Below, one piece after another: positions 1 through 9,449 of a stretch of 38,233 nucleotides of DNA. The number at the start of each line of letters is the position of its first letter. The stretch's first letter is position 1. The notes under the pieces are model-generated. The model saw only the letters and a list, made by a program, of their open reading frames with translations, was not told the origin of the DNA and searched no databases. Source of the DNA: Lachnospiraceae bacterium UBA3632 (lineage in GTDB: Bacteria > Bacillota > Clostridia > Lachnospirales > Lachnospiraceae). The stretch lies in NCBI GenBank assembly GCA_002373975.1, contig DFKZ01000055.1, positions 1 through 38,233 of the forward strand, read 5' to 3'. The translations under genes and the position numbers were made by a program.

Positions 1-99
1 GGCGGTTTTGCCCTTTGCGGAGACAGATTTTGCGCCAGCGCGGAGACGTAGCGAATCCATACTTGAAACGCGAAGTCCGTCACTCGGTTATTATATTAT
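1..99. other. left-edge stretch without a supported gene
   Basis: This stretch lies downstream of the EamA transporter gene. On the minus strand a 20-codon open frame starts with ATG at 58-60 and runs off the window. It has no ribosome binding site in front of it, so I do not call it a gene. No terminator hairpin with a T tract is visible here. Confidence 0.3.
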
Positions 100-984
100 T
101 CACTCATTATTTTTCAGATTTATCCGCCATCTGACTACAGCCACCCCGATTATGATCACGTACCCCGCGATGCTGAGCGGTACCGGAATCTCCCCGAGAA
201 AAAGCATCCCGAGTATGGCCGCATAGATCACCTGCGTGTAATCAAATACCGATATCTCCCGTGCAGGCGCGAACTTATACGCACTCGTTATCCCAAACTG
301 CCCAAGAGATGCAAACACCCCCGCAAGACACAGATAAAGCGTCTGCTGAAACGTCATCGGATGATAACTGAGTATCAAGAAAGGAGCCGTCACGATGCAC
401 GAAAATACCGAGAAACAAAATACAATCACCGAAGTCCTCTCCCCTTTTCCGCCAAGCTTTCGCACAAACACATAAGCCGTACCCGCTCCGAAGCCGCCAT
501 ATAACCCGATAAGCGCAGGTATTACCTCAAGATTACCCGTTGGCCTTATGATAAACAGCGCGCCTACAAAGGCTATTATAGTAGCTATAATATCAACCTT
601 TTTGGGCTTCTCTTTAAGTATCGGAATGGATAAAAGGATAGCAAAAAACGGAGACAGCTTGTTCAGCATATTTGCATCCGCTATCGCGAGCCTGTCAATG
701 GCATAAAAATTTGCTATAAGACCGCTTGTTCCGAACAGACACCTGAAAAAAATATCGCCGAAGCTTGATCTGTGAATATGGAATTTCTCCTTGGATGAAA
801 GGAGCATAAAAAACGAGATCACTGCAGCTACGGCGTTTCTGAAAAATGCCTTCTGCATAGTGGGTACATCACCGGAAAACCTGACGAAAAATGTCATCAG
901 TGAAAATCCGAAAGCCGCCGCCAATATGCAGAGCATACCTTTTATATGATTGTTAAGTTTAAGATCTTTTCTGACTGTATTCAT
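100..984 (-). CDS. EamA/DMT-family membrane transporter
   Basis: A 294-residue polytopic membrane protein of the drug/metabolite transporter superfamily. About ten hydrophobic helices form two EamA-type repeats; the proline and acidic residues of FLGEIPVPLS near the end are typical of the second repeat. Such proteins usually export metabolites or amino acids; the substrate cannot be read here. I start it at the ATG at 982-984, 39 nt after the polygalacturonase stop and behind a GGCAGG-like site; a TTG at 1021-1023 would add 13 residues. It is the last gene of the pectin locus and same-strand with it, so co-transcription is likely, but a link to pectin is inference. Confidence 0.85.
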   Translation of the reverse strand: MNTVRKDLKLNNHIKGMLCILAAAFGFSLMTFFVRFSGDVPTMQKAFFRNAVAAVISFFMLLSSKEKFHIHRSSFGDIFFRCLFGTSGLIANFYAIDRLAIADANMLNKLSPFFAILLSIPILKEKPKKVDIIATIIAFVGALFIIRPTGNLEVIPALIGLYGGFGAGTAYVFVRKLGGKGERTSVIVFCFSVFSCIVTAPFLILSYHPMTFQQTLYLCLAGVFASLGQFGITSAYKFAPAREISVFDYTQVIYAAILGMLFLGEIPVPLSIAGYVIIIGVAVVRWRINLKNNE

Positions 985-1023
985 AAACCTGCCTGCCGGG
1001 AAATGCTTTTCTTTACGATACAA

Positions 1024-2592
1024 TCATTCAAATCTGATGTCAAGCTCCCCTGTCCCTGCATTTTCAAGCCTCGGAGCCTTGTCCTCACTTCCCTGTATCA
1101 CTACATTACGAGCTGTTACTTCCGCTACATTCTTAAGATAAAGCCCCACACCGGAAAGCTGAGGGAACCCGTCCATCATAATGGGACACTGGGGAGTTCT
1201 TTTTCCTTTCGGAAGGAATGATACCTGACAGTTATCAAGCTCTATCTTTTCGATGCGTGATTCCGGAAGTCCCATTGCACATACAAACGAAGCATCCACT
1301 CCGGTGCACACCACATCCTTTGCGGTGATGCTTCCGATCCTGGGTGTTCTGTAATCCACCGGAAACTCGCTCTGATTCTGGACATAATCCGTATGCCCGT
1401 CGGGATCGCAGAAATAGAACATATTCACGGTAATGGGCATATGCACCTTATCCATGTAAAGGTCCTCGAATCTCATATCCGTGATATAAGATCTCTGCCC
1501 TCTGCCCCTTCTTGTCTTGATGCGAAGCCCGCGGTCGGTCTCCGAAAATACGCATTTTGAAACTCTGATATTTCTCACTCCGCCTGCGACTTCCGATCCC
1601 ACGGTCACGGATCCGTGGCCTCTTTCCAGCCTGCAGTTTCTGACCTCTATATTCTTAGTCTCTTTGTAGTGATAGGTGGCCATATAGAGCTTTCCGCTCT
1701 TGATGGCTATACAGTCGTCGCCGACTGATATCTTGGTTCCAAGCACCAGCACATTCTCACAGCTCTCGGGATCAAATCCGTCTGTATTCGGCGAATTGGA
1801 AGGGTTCCATATATCAAGATCAAGGAACTTGAGATTATCACTGTAATAGGGATGAACAGCCCATGCAGGCGAATTCTTGATGCGAAGGCCGCACACTCTC
1901 ACATTCTCACAATTATTGAAAAATACCAGCTTGGGTCTCCATGCTATTCTCTTTGTCCTTACGTCCACCCACCAGTCGCTCTTATCGGCGTTTCCGTTAA
2001 TCTCACCGCCGCCTGTAATGTCAAGATCATGCACACCTATCGCTGTGATAAGAGACGCAAAGCAGTCGAGAGGATTGCCTTCCCATGATGCAAGGCTGTA
2101 TTCCTCATTATTGTCAAATTCGTTCCTGACCATTCCGGGAAGCACCGGATAATGTGTCCTGTCGGTGTCTCCAAGTATCACTGCGTCATCATCTACCCAG
2201 AAGCTCATCTCACTCTTTAAAAAGATAGGGGTACAGAAATATTTACCCGCAGGAACATATACCGTTCCGTCCTTGGGGCAGCTCATTATCGCAGCCTGAA
2301 TAGCGGCTGAATCGGGATGCACGCCATCCCCCACTGCACCGAAATCCCTCACATTAAGGAGCAAGCTCTCCTTAGCGGTGCGAAAGCTTTCCTTCTGCTC
2401 ACAGCCTTTTATCTCTATCTCGTATTCCGTGTCGGGAATAAGACCCCCTATGGTGATAACATTTCTGTTTGTTGTCAGAGCTTCCTCACCGTTTACAAGC
2501 ACGGTCACAGTTTCCCATGTCTCAAATCTGTCGCTGTTTTCCCGTTCGATACATATGCTTCTTTTAAAAATTTCTATTATATGAAAATCCAT
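1024..2592 (-). CDS. glycoside hydrolase family 28 (polygalacturonase-like)
   Basis: A 522-residue right-handed beta-helix enzyme that hydrolyses alpha-1,4 galacturonosyl bonds of pectic oligosaccharides. All GH28 active-site motifs are present: NTD at 269-271, GDD at 291-293, GHG at 325-327 and RIK at 357-359. Residues 1-75 look like a small beta-sandwich (FN3-like) domain, followed by the usual LNVRDFGAVGDG pectinase entry at about 79-90. There is no signal peptide, so it probably works in the cytoplasm on imported oligomers, as an exo-enzyme (inferred). It follows the GH105 gene after about 96 nt that contain a hairpin at the GH105 stop. Confidence 0.95.
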   Translation of the reverse strand: MDFHIIEIFKRSICIERENSDRFETWETVTVLVNGEEALTTNRNVITIGGLIPDTEYEIEIKGCEQKESFRTAKESLLLNVRDFGAVGDGVHPDSAAIQAAIMSCPKDGTVYVPAGKYFCTPIFLKSEMSFWVDDDAVILGDTDRTHYPVLPGMVRNEFDNNEEYSLASWEGNPLDCFASLITAIGVHDLDITGGGEINGNADKSDWWVDVRTKRIAWRPKLVFFNNCENVRVCGLRIKNSPAWAVHPYYSDNLKFLDLDIWNPSNSPNTDGFDPESCENVLVLGTKISVGDDCIAIKSGKLYMATYHYKETKNIEVRNCRLERGHGSVTVGSEVAGGVRNIRVSKCVFSETDRGLRIKTRRGRGQRSYITDMRFEDLYMDKVHMPITVNMFYFCDPDGHTDYVQNQSEFPVDYRTPRIGSITAKDVVCTGVDASFVCAMGLPESRIEKIELDNCQVSFLPKGKRTPQCPIMMDGFPQLSGVGLYLKNVAEVTARNVVIQGSEDKAPRLENAGTGELDIRFE

Positions 2593-2667
2593 ATCTTAAC
2601 CTCTTTATGGGTTATGCATCTTCCATTAACAGATCACATCAAAACCACGTGAGTATCTGCGTATCCG

Positions 2668-2689
2668 GATCCGGCTGCGTTTCCGGATC
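2668..2689 (-). other. intercistronic hairpin between GH105 and GH28 genes
   Basis: GATCCGG and CCGGATC form a 7-bp GC-rich stem with an 8-nt loop, beginning exactly at the GH105 stop codon. No T tract follows on the minus strand, so it is more likely an mRNA processing or stability element than a terminator (inference). Confidence 0.4.
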
Positions 2690-3828
2690 TATCTGCGGCG
2701 CAACATTTCTGTGTATGCAAGAAGGAAAGGTGCCACTCCTTTAGCTTCGTTTTCAACAACCGGTTCGCTTAAATAATACTCAAGGGATCCGTCTCTTTTT
2801 TTATTTCCTCCAAGCCCTGCAACAAGGCATATTCCGCCGAGCCCCAGAGTACCGTCCTCCTGCTTTTTAAGATACTTATTTACAATGCCGTCAAAGGCCT
2901 TTTCGCCGATCACCGCATACTTGGGAGAAATAAATCTAAGGCGCACTGCCTTAAGTATTGCATAAGATAAAAGTGCGGTTCCGGATGTCTCGAGATAATT
3001 TCCTTCCGCATCCTTTTTATCAACCACCTGATAAAACATTCCGCTCTCATCCTGAAAAGGTATAAGGGCATCTACAAGATCCTCGAGAAGCTTGCCGAAA
3101 TATCTCTTTTCATAATACAGTGTCTCATCCGTTGCGCTCTCTGTCTCCACAAGTGAGAGTGCAAACCATCCCAGCGCCCTCAGCCAGAAATTGGGGCTGC
3201 AACCTGTCTTTTCATCACACCAGTACATTTTTCTGCTGTGATCGTAACCATGATAATAAAGCCCTGTAACAGGGTCCTTCATGTTCTTTTCAACATTCTT
3301 AAACTGCAAAAGCACATCCGGACAGTTTTCCATCTTGCGGAACTTGGTCTCGTACTTCATGTAAAAAGGCTCCGCCATATAAAGCCCGTCAAGCCATACC
3401 TGATCGGGATAAATATCCTTGTGCCAGAAGCTTCCCTCTGCGGTTCTGGGCATGGTATCAAGCTGTGATCTTACAAGGTCCAGCGCTTTTTTGTACTTCT
3501 CTTCTCCGGTTGTATCATAAAGATAAAAAAGATTACTTGCGGTGTTGATATTATCGAGATTATACTCCTTTACATCATAGGTTCTGATGGTTCCGTCGTC
3601 CTGAACAAAATGATCGATAAACGATCTGGCAAAATTATAATACCTGTCCTCGCCGGTGTATTCATAGAGAGAAAGCAGTGCTGTGATCATACATCCGTCG
3701 ATGTAATTCCACTTATTGCTCCTGCCGCTCCGCACAAGCTCCTTATTCCACATGGGCTTTTCCGCAGTGGAATTATCAAGGAGATACTCTATATAATTCT
3801 GGATCATTTCTCTTATTTCGTTTGTCAT
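2689..3828 (-). CDS. GH105 unsaturated rhamnogalacturonyl/uronyl hydrolase
   Basis: A 379-residue (alpha/alpha)6-barrel hydrolase like Bacillus YteR (about 373 residues). It removes the 4,5-unsaturated uronic acid left at the non-reducing end by pectate or rhamnogalacturonan lyases. The catalytic motif QVWLDGLYMAEPFY is clear, with Asp147 at the position of the YteR acid; a second conserved acidic region is LDNIN near residue 92. There is no signal peptide, so it is cytoplasmic. Its product enters the KduI-KduD route encoded at 17996-19754. It sits between the CE12 esterase and GH28 genes. It implies lyase-made substrate, yet no lyase is in this window. Confidence 0.95.
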   Translation of the reverse strand: MTNEIREMIQNYIEYLLDNSTAEKPMWNKELVRSGRSNKWNYIDGCMITALLSLYEYTGEDRYYNFARSFIDHFVQDDGTIRTYDVKEYNLDNINTASNLFYLYDTTGEEKYKKALDLVRSQLDTMPRTAEGSFWHKDIYPDQVWLDGLYMAEPFYMKYETKFRKMENCPDVLLQFKNVEKNMKDPVTGLYYHGYDHSRKMYWCDEKTGCSPNFWLRALGWFALSLVETESATDETLYYEKRYFGKLLEDLVDALIPFQDESGMFYQVVDKKDAEGNYLETSGTALLSYAILKAVRLRFISPKYAVIGEKAFDGIVNKYLKKQEDGTLGLGGICLVAGLGGNKKRDGSLEYYLSEPVVENEAKGVAPFLLAYTEMLRRR

Positions 3829-3881
3829 TAAAAACTCCCTGTCAAACCTTTACCGGCCGGCTTACCGACTTTGATCGGCTT

Positions 3882-4619
3882 TTAATCGACTGTCTCATCT
3901 TTTTCGTAATTGTTGTCCCTGTCCGGCTTATCGATCCGGCGGATAAGTAAATCCGAATAAGGGCTTCCCAGTTCACTTAACCCCTCCGCAATAAATCCCG
4001 CATAAACCACCGCCCCATGCATGGTCAGATGTGAATTATCCTTGGGATAAACATACATTGGCCTCGATGCAAAATCACCCACGGTAGCAAGGTAATCCTC
4101 ACTCATCCTGTTAAGATCAATATAGGGCACTCCCGCTTCTTTTGCGGCTTCTATGGCGCATTTAGGATACGCCCCGTGGCTTCCCGGCTTAAAAATAATA
4201 TTTTCATCAAACAGCCTTCTTGCTACGGAGGTGATTATAAGAGGATGCGCACCGTGCCTTCTTGCCACATCCGCAAACCTTTTAAGATTATCCTTATACT
4301 CCGCATCTGCGGCGGCATATCTGGAAGGATCACTCTCTTTTTCATCATTATGACCGAATTCGATAAAGAGAAAATCTCCCTCGCCTATCTCATCATCTAT
4401 CTCTTTAAGCCTTCCTTCATCGATGAAGGATTTTGTGCTCCTTCCGTTTACTCCGAAGGGCCTCAGAAACACATCATCTTTAAGATACCAGGTAAGTCCC
4501 TGGGAAAGCCCCGCCTGAGGGTATGAATCTATTTTATTGAATGTTACGGTGCTGTCGCCCGCATAAAAAAGCTTTATCAAATCATTTCTCCCTGCATCTG
4601 TAAAATACTGCAGCTTCAT
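3882..4619 (-). CDS. SGNH/GDSL rhamnogalacturonan acetylesterase (CE12-type)
   Basis: A 245-residue SGNH hydrolase, the size of the Bacillus YesT/RhgT group. Block I is AGDST with Ser23, block II is GVNGRST around 56-62, block III is GHND at 89-92, and the closing Asp/His pair is DNSH with Asp194 and His197. These enzymes take acetyl groups off rhamnogalacturonan oligosaccharides so that GH105 and GH28 enzymes can act. There is no signal peptide, which fits action on imported acetylated oligomers. It lies 16 nt downstream of the MATE gene and about 50 nt before the GH105 gene, clearly within the same operon. Confidence 0.9.
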   Translation of the reverse strand: MKLQYFTDAGRNDLIKLFYAGDSTVTFNKIDSYPQAGLSQGLTWYLKDDVFLRPFGVNGRSTKSFIDEGRLKEIDDEIGEGDFLFIEFGHNDEKESDPSRYAAADAEYKDNLKRFADVARRHGAHPLIITSVARRLFDENIIFKPGSHGAYPKCAIEAAKEAGVPYIDLNRMSEDYLATVGDFASRPMYVYPKDNSHLTMHGAVVYAGFIAEGLSELGSPYSDLLIRRIDKPDRDNNYEKDETVD

Positions 4620-4635
4620 CCGTGTTTATAAGCTG

Positions 4636-6030
4636 TCATTCTGCGGCATCCGGCTTTTTCCATGTCTTTATCAGCGTCGGCAATACAACAATAAGCGACA
4701 CGATTCCCGTGCTCACATTGCTTGTCATCATTGTAACGCCCACAGCCTCAGGTCCCATATTTGTAAACCTTTGAAGCACAAAAAGTACCGGCACGCGGAA
4801 GATAAACACTCTCGATACATTAAGGAGCATCACAGTCTTTGCTCTTCCCAGACCGATAAGGAACGCATCCACAGCGGAGGCGATTCCCAGAGTGATATAT
4901 CCCATCATCTCGTATCTGTGTATATCAACTATCATATCACAGAATACGCTGTCAAAGCTGTCTTTGGAGCGGGCAAATACCTCTGCCAGCATGGGAAGCG
5001 TGAAGGTTACTATCAGGTATCCTATAATGCCGACTATCACATTTATCACTGCCAGACGCCAGAATATACGGACAGTTCTTTTATACTTTCCCGCGCCCCT
5101 GTTCTGGCTCACAAGAGCCGATGCTCCGTCATGTGTGCCTGTAAACCAGTTGGTGGTAAGGCCTCCGATATTGTTTGATATACCAAGGGCTCCCACCGTA
5201 AGTGGCCCGTACATGCCCGACATGGAATTGACTATTACCTTGCCTGCCGCAAAAAGCATCTTCTGGGCGGCTACAGGATATGCAAGCTTTAGAATGGGAA
5301 CTGTCGTCCTCTTTTTAAACTCAGCAAATTTGATATCGAACTTAAAGCATCCCTCGTCGTTTACCATGGAGATCACCGCAATGGCAAACATCACAAGCTG
5401 TGAAATAAGGGTAGCGAATGCGATCATTATCACGCCGCCGTGGAATACATATATAAACAGAGCAGAAACCAGGAGCTTAACCACAAACACTATAATGTTT
5501 AAAAGCATCAGCCTTTTGCTGTGCCCGCGGCTTCTCTCTATCGCAATATAAGCCGTATTAAAAAATGTTATCGTCTGGATGAGTATCTGCACTCTGAAGT
5601 AGCCCACACCGGCGTCTATCAGCTCTTTGGGCGTGGCTATCAAGGTAAGGAAGGGTCTGGCAAAGGGCACCAGTATTGCCGACAGTGCAAGCCCTATCAC
5701 TATCACGCTCACATACAGCGTGGAGCACCTTTTTCTGACATCTTCGTAATTTCCCTGCCCATAGCTCTCCGACACGCGGATGGAGCCTCCCACGGCCAGT
5801 CCCGTGCCCACAGCAGTTACCATCGTGGTGATCTGAGAAAGGCTTGAAATAGCAGAAACCGCTTGCGATCCAATATGAGCAGCCATAAGAGCATCTACGA
5901 CGCTGAATATGGACTGCATCGCCTGATAGAGCGCAAGCGGCATGCAAACGGAAAAAAGCACTTTCAGAAGAGGCGCATTCAGTGCATAATCCCTGAATCT
6001 CTCATCCTGTTTGGATACAAATCCTGCCAT
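4636..6030 (-). CDS. MATE-family efflux transporter
   Basis: A 464-residue, about 12-helix membrane protein of the MATE (MatE) family, full length. It is hydrophobic throughout, with two homologous halves. MATE proteins are cation-coupled antiporters for drugs, metabolites or oligomeric compounds. It sits between the second ATPase gene (20 nt away) and the CE12 esterase gene (16 nt away), so it is co-transcribed with the pectin genes. Its role there is not known; export of an inhibitory by-product or of a sugar acid is possible but only inferred. Confidence 0.92.
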   Translation of the reverse strand: MAGFVSKQDERFRDYALNAPLLKVLFSVCMPLALYQAMQSIFSVVDALMAAHIGSQAVSAISSLSQITTMVTAVGTGLAVGGSIRVSESYGQGNYEDVRKRCSTLYVSVIVIGLALSAILVPFARPFLTLIATPKELIDAGVGYFRVQILIQTITFFNTAYIAIERSRGHSKRLMLLNIIVFVVKLLVSALFIYVFHGGVIMIAFATLISQLVMFAIAVISMVNDEGCFKFDIKFAEFKKRTTVPILKLAYPVAAQKMLFAAGKVIVNSMSGMYGPLTVGALGISNNIGGLTTNWFTGTHDGASALVSQNRGAGKYKRTVRIFWRLAVINVIVGIIGYLIVTFTLPMLAEVFARSKDSFDSVFCDMIVDIHRYEMMGYITLGIASAVDAFLIGLGRAKTVMLLNVSRVFIFRVPVLFVLQRFTNMGPEAVGVTMMTSNVSTGIVSLIVVLPTLIKTWKKPDAAE

Positions 6031-6050
6031 AATGAGTCATACCTAAAAAG

Positions 6051-7127
6051 TTAAATTCTGTTTTCTGTCTCACTGTCAAAGAGGTATACACTCTTAAACG
6101 GGATGGAGAATGTTATTTCACTGTCAACATCGGGTGTATCATGAGGATCCACCTTGAGGATGGCCTGCTGATCACCGTTTGTGATATATACATTTGTATT
6201 ATCGCCGAGCATTTCGGTAAGCTCTACATTGCAGCGAATATGATATGCATTTTCCTCCTCGCCGAGAGCGATCGCTTCGGGTCTGAAACCAAATACGATC
6301 TCTTTTCCTTCATATCCGGATACCTTGTCGGCAAACTGCGACTTAAGATCGATCTTCTGATCGCCGAATGCAATCTTTCCGTCTTCGACAGTACCCTTTA
6401 CAAAGTTCATGGGAGGCTCACCAATGAAGCCGGCAACAAATACGTTTGTGGGATTGAAATACAGCTCATGAGGGGTTCCTACCTGCTGTATATAACCCTC
6501 TTTCATTACCACTATCCTGTCGGCCATAGTCATGGCTTCGGTCTGGTCGTGGGTAACATATATGGTGGTGGCTCCGATCTCCTTGTGGATCTGTGTGATC
6601 TCGGAACGCATGGTAACACGCTGCTTTGCATCGAGGTTTGAAAGAGGCTCGTCCATAAGGAAAATTCCTACCTTGCGGATAATGGCACGGCCTACGGCCA
6701 CACGCTGTCTCTGTCCTCCGGAAAGAGCTCTCGGAAGCCTGTCGAGATACTCGGTCAGGCCAAGGATCGCAGCGGTCCTGTTAACCTTTTCCTCGATAAC
6801 ATCTTCATCAACACCCTCGAGTGTAAGGCTGAATGCAAGATTGTCATATACAGTCATCTGGGGATAAAGAGCATAGCTCTGGAAAACCATGGCTACCTCT
6901 CTCTGACGGGGATTTAATTCGTTTGCACGCTTACCGTTAATGAGAAACTCTCCGTCACTTATCTCCTCAAGCCCTGCGATCATACGCAGAGTGGTGGACT
7001 TTCCGCATCCGGAAGAACCAACGAAAACGATGAACTCTCCCTGCTCTATCTCAAGATTAAAATTGTGAACGGCGTGAAATCCGTTCGGATATATCTTGTT
7101 GAGATTCTTTAGTTCAAGATAAGCCAT
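6051..7127 (-). CDS. sugar ABC transporter ATP-binding protein (MsmK/UgpC type), copy 2
   Basis: A 358-residue CUT1-family ATPase. It has Walker A GSSGCGKST at 37-45, Q-loop glutamine at 83, signature LSGGQ at 135-139, Walker B IFLMDE at 155-160, D-loop SNLD and H-loop His193, followed by a C-terminal regulatory (TOBE/OB) domain from about 240. It energises import by binding the permease pair. The start codon directly abuts the stop of the upstream membrane gene (TAAATG), with AAGGAG inside that gene, so the two are translationally coupled. It is one of two such ATPases in the operon, each preceded by two small membrane proteins. Confidence 0.93.
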   Translation of the reverse strand: MAYLELKNLNKIYPNGFHAVHNFNLEIEQGEFIVFVGSSGCGKSTTLRMIAGLEEISDGEFLINGKRANELNPRQREVAMVFQSYALYPQMTVYDNLAFSLTLEGVDEDVIEEKVNRTAAILGLTEYLDRLPRALSGGQRQRVAVGRAIIRKVGIFLMDEPLSNLDAKQRVTMRSEITQIHKEIGATTIYVTHDQTEAMTMADRIVVMKEGYIQQVGTPHELYFNPTNVFVAGFIGEPPMNFVKGTVEDGKIAFGDQKIDLKSQFADKVSGYEGKEIVFGFRPEAIALGEEENAYHIRCNVELTEMLGDNTNVYITNGDQQAILKVDPHDTPDVDSEITFSIPFKSVYLFDSETENRI

Positions 7128-7781
7128 TTAAGCACTCCTTTTAGCATCAGCCAATATCTTTTTAAACAGATTCCTCATTCCCACAAGAGCCATATCTATG
7201 CCCATGCAGAAAAGTCCGAAAAGGATGGGCTCAACACCCAGAAGGATCTGATCCTGATTACCGGACAGCTTTATGTATACAAGGTTTATCGCATTGTAGA
7301 GCATATATACGATAAAAATAACTAAGATCGAATAAATAATGTTAAGGATAAATGAGACATATCTCTTTCGTGGAAACATCATCCATTTATCATACTCGCC
7401 TTCTGTTTTTGCAAAAAACCTGATGGCGTTGTTTTCAAGAAGATCCGTTACAATACCGAACGCGGCTCCCACTATCAGGATGGTATCTATCATCCCTCCG
7501 AGCCTTCCGCCGAGTCCCCAGATGAAGAAAAAGCAGATCATGGCGGCAAACCAGAATTTGATCAGTATTATCTTGAGCACATCCGGCAGGTGAAATCCGC
7601 CCCGTCTGCTGCGGTATTTGTTAAGCTCCTCTTTGGAATACTCGGGAGCCTTTCCTTCCTCTGCCTCGATCAGATCGTTAACGGCTTTTGTTTTCAGTTC
7701 ATAATAACCGGCTGCGGACTTTTTTTCATCCTCCGAATAACCGGCCTTGTTATTTTTCTTGCCAAAAGCCACAAAGCTCAC
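7128..7781 (-). CDS. small polytopic membrane protein next to ATPase copy 2
   Basis: I do not recognise this 217-residue protein. A charged N-terminal cytoplasmic stretch of about 65 residues precedes four predicted membrane segments (about 68-90, 96-113, 142-168, 180-202) and a short basic tail. It overlaps the preceding gene by 4 nt (ATGA) and abuts the ATPase gene after it, so the three products are made together. It has no EAA loop, so it is not a canonical permease. With the 191-residue gene it forms the second membrane pair of the block; an accessory role in the transporter is inferred from position only. Confidence 0.85.
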   Translation of the reverse strand: MSFVAFGKKNNKAGYSEDEKKSAAGYYELKTKAVNDLIEAEEGKAPEYSKEELNKYRSRRGGFHLPDVLKIILIKFWFAAMICFFFIWGLGGRLGGMIDTILIVGAAFGIVTDLLENNAIRFFAKTEGEYDKWMMFPRKRYVSFILNIIYSILVIFIVYMLYNAINLVYIKLSGNQDQILLGVEPILFGLFCMGIDMALVGMRNLFKKILADAKRSA

Positions 7782-8353
7782 TCCTCATTCGATATCTCGA
7801 TAGCACCCATCTGATCGTTTCCTGCCACATCGATAGAAGTCTTGATCTTGCGAAGAAGCTTCGAATAAAGGGGCAAAAGCGCTACAAGAGCAACTGTGAT
7901 CACGATAAAGATAAAGTGAACATTCAGCATCTTAAGAGCTTTAAGGATAAAAGGATTCTTCACCAGCATATCCTTTGCCTTATCCCTGCCGTCATTAACG
8001 ATGGTAAGATTGATCATGTAATTGATCTTGGAGGAATAAAACTTATTACAGAATCCTACGATACCCTGCATCAGGAAAAACAGAACAAGCATCGGCACAT
8101 TAACCGGCTTTCTGTGTGGAAATGCATTGAGAAAGCATACAAACGAAAGGATGGAAAGCAGCATTGTGGCAAATCCCGCAAGTCCCATTCCTGCGATATT
8201 GATCCTCGCAGTGGTATCCGAAACTATTCTCAGATTAAGCGAATATATAAGAAATGTCACAGCAAGCACAACCATTGGGATCATCTGGGGCTTGCGCTTT
8301 AAAGCAACCATTCTTTTACGGAAAAATTCCTTTACGGCCCTCAGAAATTTCAT
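7778..8353 (-). CDS. small polytopic membrane protein between the two ATPases
   Basis: A 191-residue protein of unknown function. A basic amphipathic N-terminus (about 1-21) is followed by four hydrophobic segments (about 22-40, 53-76, 86-105, 144-165), with a longer polar loop between the third and fourth. It overlaps the upstream ATPase gene by 4 nt and the downstream 217-residue gene by 4 nt. That continuous ATGA coupling suggests fixed stoichiometry. The layout (four segments with the long loop before the last) resembles the 194-residue protein that precedes ATPase copy 1, so the two could be paralogues or analogues; I see no clear sequence identity by eye. Confidence 0.85.
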   Translation of the reverse strand: MKFLRAVKEFFRKRMVALKRKPQMIPMVVLAVTFLIYSLNLRIVSDTTARINIAGMGLAGFATMLLSILSFVCFLNAFPHRKPVNVPMLVLFFLMQGIVGFCNKFYSSKINYMINLTIVNDGRDKAKDMLVKNPFILKALKMLNVHFIFIVITVALVALLPLYSKLLRKIKTSIDVAGNDQMGAIEISNEE

Positions 8354-9435
8354 ACCTGTGCCTCCCTTGTGATCGCATTTGTGGTCTCCTTGTCAAAGAA
8401 GTGCATCTTCTTGAAGGATACCATAGCGATATCACCGTCCTTATAATCACACCATCCGCGGAATTTGCACACGATCTTGCCCTCTGCTGCGGTTCCGTCG
8501 ATATGGCCGTGAACAAGAGTGTTCATTCCCAGGTTCTCGTTCTTTGAAACCTTAACAGGAATGGTTCCACCCTCTGCAATATTTTCGGGTCTTACACCGA
8601 GTGTGATATGTTTGCCCTGATATGAAGCAAGCAGATCCTTCTGCTCGGGATTCATCTCCGCTTCAAAATGAGGGCCTATAAGCTTATCTCCGCTCACAAG
8701 CACCTCAAAAAAGTTCATGGGAGGAAGCCCGATAAAGCTTGCTACAAACAGATTTGCGGGATTATCGTAAAGCTCCAGCGGAGTGCCAATCTGCTGCACA
8801 TGTCCCATTGACATGCACACTATACGGTCCGCAAGAGTAAGCGCCTCTGTCTGGTCATGTGTAACGTAAAGCATGGTAGCTCCCAGCTTCTTGTGCAGGA
8901 GCATTATCTCGCGCCTTGTGGAACCTCTCAGCTTGGCGTCGAGGTTTGAAAGGGGCTCGTCAAAAAGGAACAGCTTGGGGTTTCGCACAATGGCACGTCC
9001 CATGGCAACACGCTGTCTCTGTCCGCCGGAAAGCTGGTTGGGCTTTTTGTTCAGCTGGCTTGTAAGATCAAGTATCTCAGCTGCCGCAAGCACCTTTTTG
9101 TGGATGATATTGGGATCTTCCTTGCGTAGTGTGAGTGAAAAAGCCATGTTCTCGTATATGGTCATGTGACCGTAAAGAGCATAGTTCTGGAAAACCATAG
9201 CCATGTCCCTGTCCTTGGGAGGAAGTGTCGTTATATCTTTTCCGTCAAGGATCAGGTGTCCCTTCGAAATATCCTCGAGGCCGGCGATCATACGTAAAGT
9301 AGTGGACTTTCCACATCCGGAAGGCCCTACAAGAACGATGAATTCGCCCTGCTCTATATCGATATTAAAATCATAAACAGCCTGCACCTTATTGTCGTAG
9401 ATTTTATCAAGATGCTGCAGGGATAACTGCGCCAT
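8350..9435 (-). CDS. sugar ABC transporter ATP-binding protein (MsmK/UgpC type), copy 1
   Basis: A 361-residue CUT1 ATPase. It shows Walker A GPSGCGKST at 37-45, the signature LSGGQRQRVAMGRAI, Walker B LFLFDEPLSNLD, the H-loop YVTHDQTEAL and a C-terminal regulatory domain. It is a clear paralogue of the ATPase at 6051-7127 but not a recent copy, since many positions differ in the arms and tail. It follows the 170-residue membrane gene after 14 nt and overlaps the next membrane gene by 4 nt. LplB/LplC-type importers usually borrow a shared ATPase encoded elsewhere, so two dedicated ATPases in one operon is notable. Confidence 0.93.
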   Translation of the reverse strand: MAQLSLQHLDKIYDNKVQAVYDFNIDIEQGEFIVLVGPSGCGKSTTLRMIAGLEDISKGHLILDGKDITTLPPKDRDMAMVFQNYALYGHMTIYENMAFSLTLRKEDPNIIHKKVLAAAEILDLTSQLNKKPNQLSGGQRQRVAMGRAIVRNPKLFLFDEPLSNLDAKLRGSTRREIMLLHKKLGATMLYVTHDQTEALTLADRIVCMSMGHVQQIGTPLELYDNPANLFVASFIGLPPMNFFEVLVSGDKLIGPHFEAEMNPEQKDLLASYQGKHITLGVRPENIAEGGTIPVKVSKNENLGMNTLVHGHIDGTAAEGKIVCKFRGWCDYKDGDIAMVSFKKMHFFDKETTNAITREAQV

Positions 9436-9449
9436 AATGCTTCTCCTGT

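Noticed and set aside
4892..5551. Long plus-strand open frame opposite the MATE gene
   Set aside because: It mirrors the codon pattern of the MATE gene, has no ribosome site and encodes no recognisable protein.
7688..8302. Long plus-strand open frame opposite the small membrane protein genes
   Set aside because: It is a composition shadow of two overlapping minus-strand genes, rich in His, Lys and Cys, without a ribosome site.
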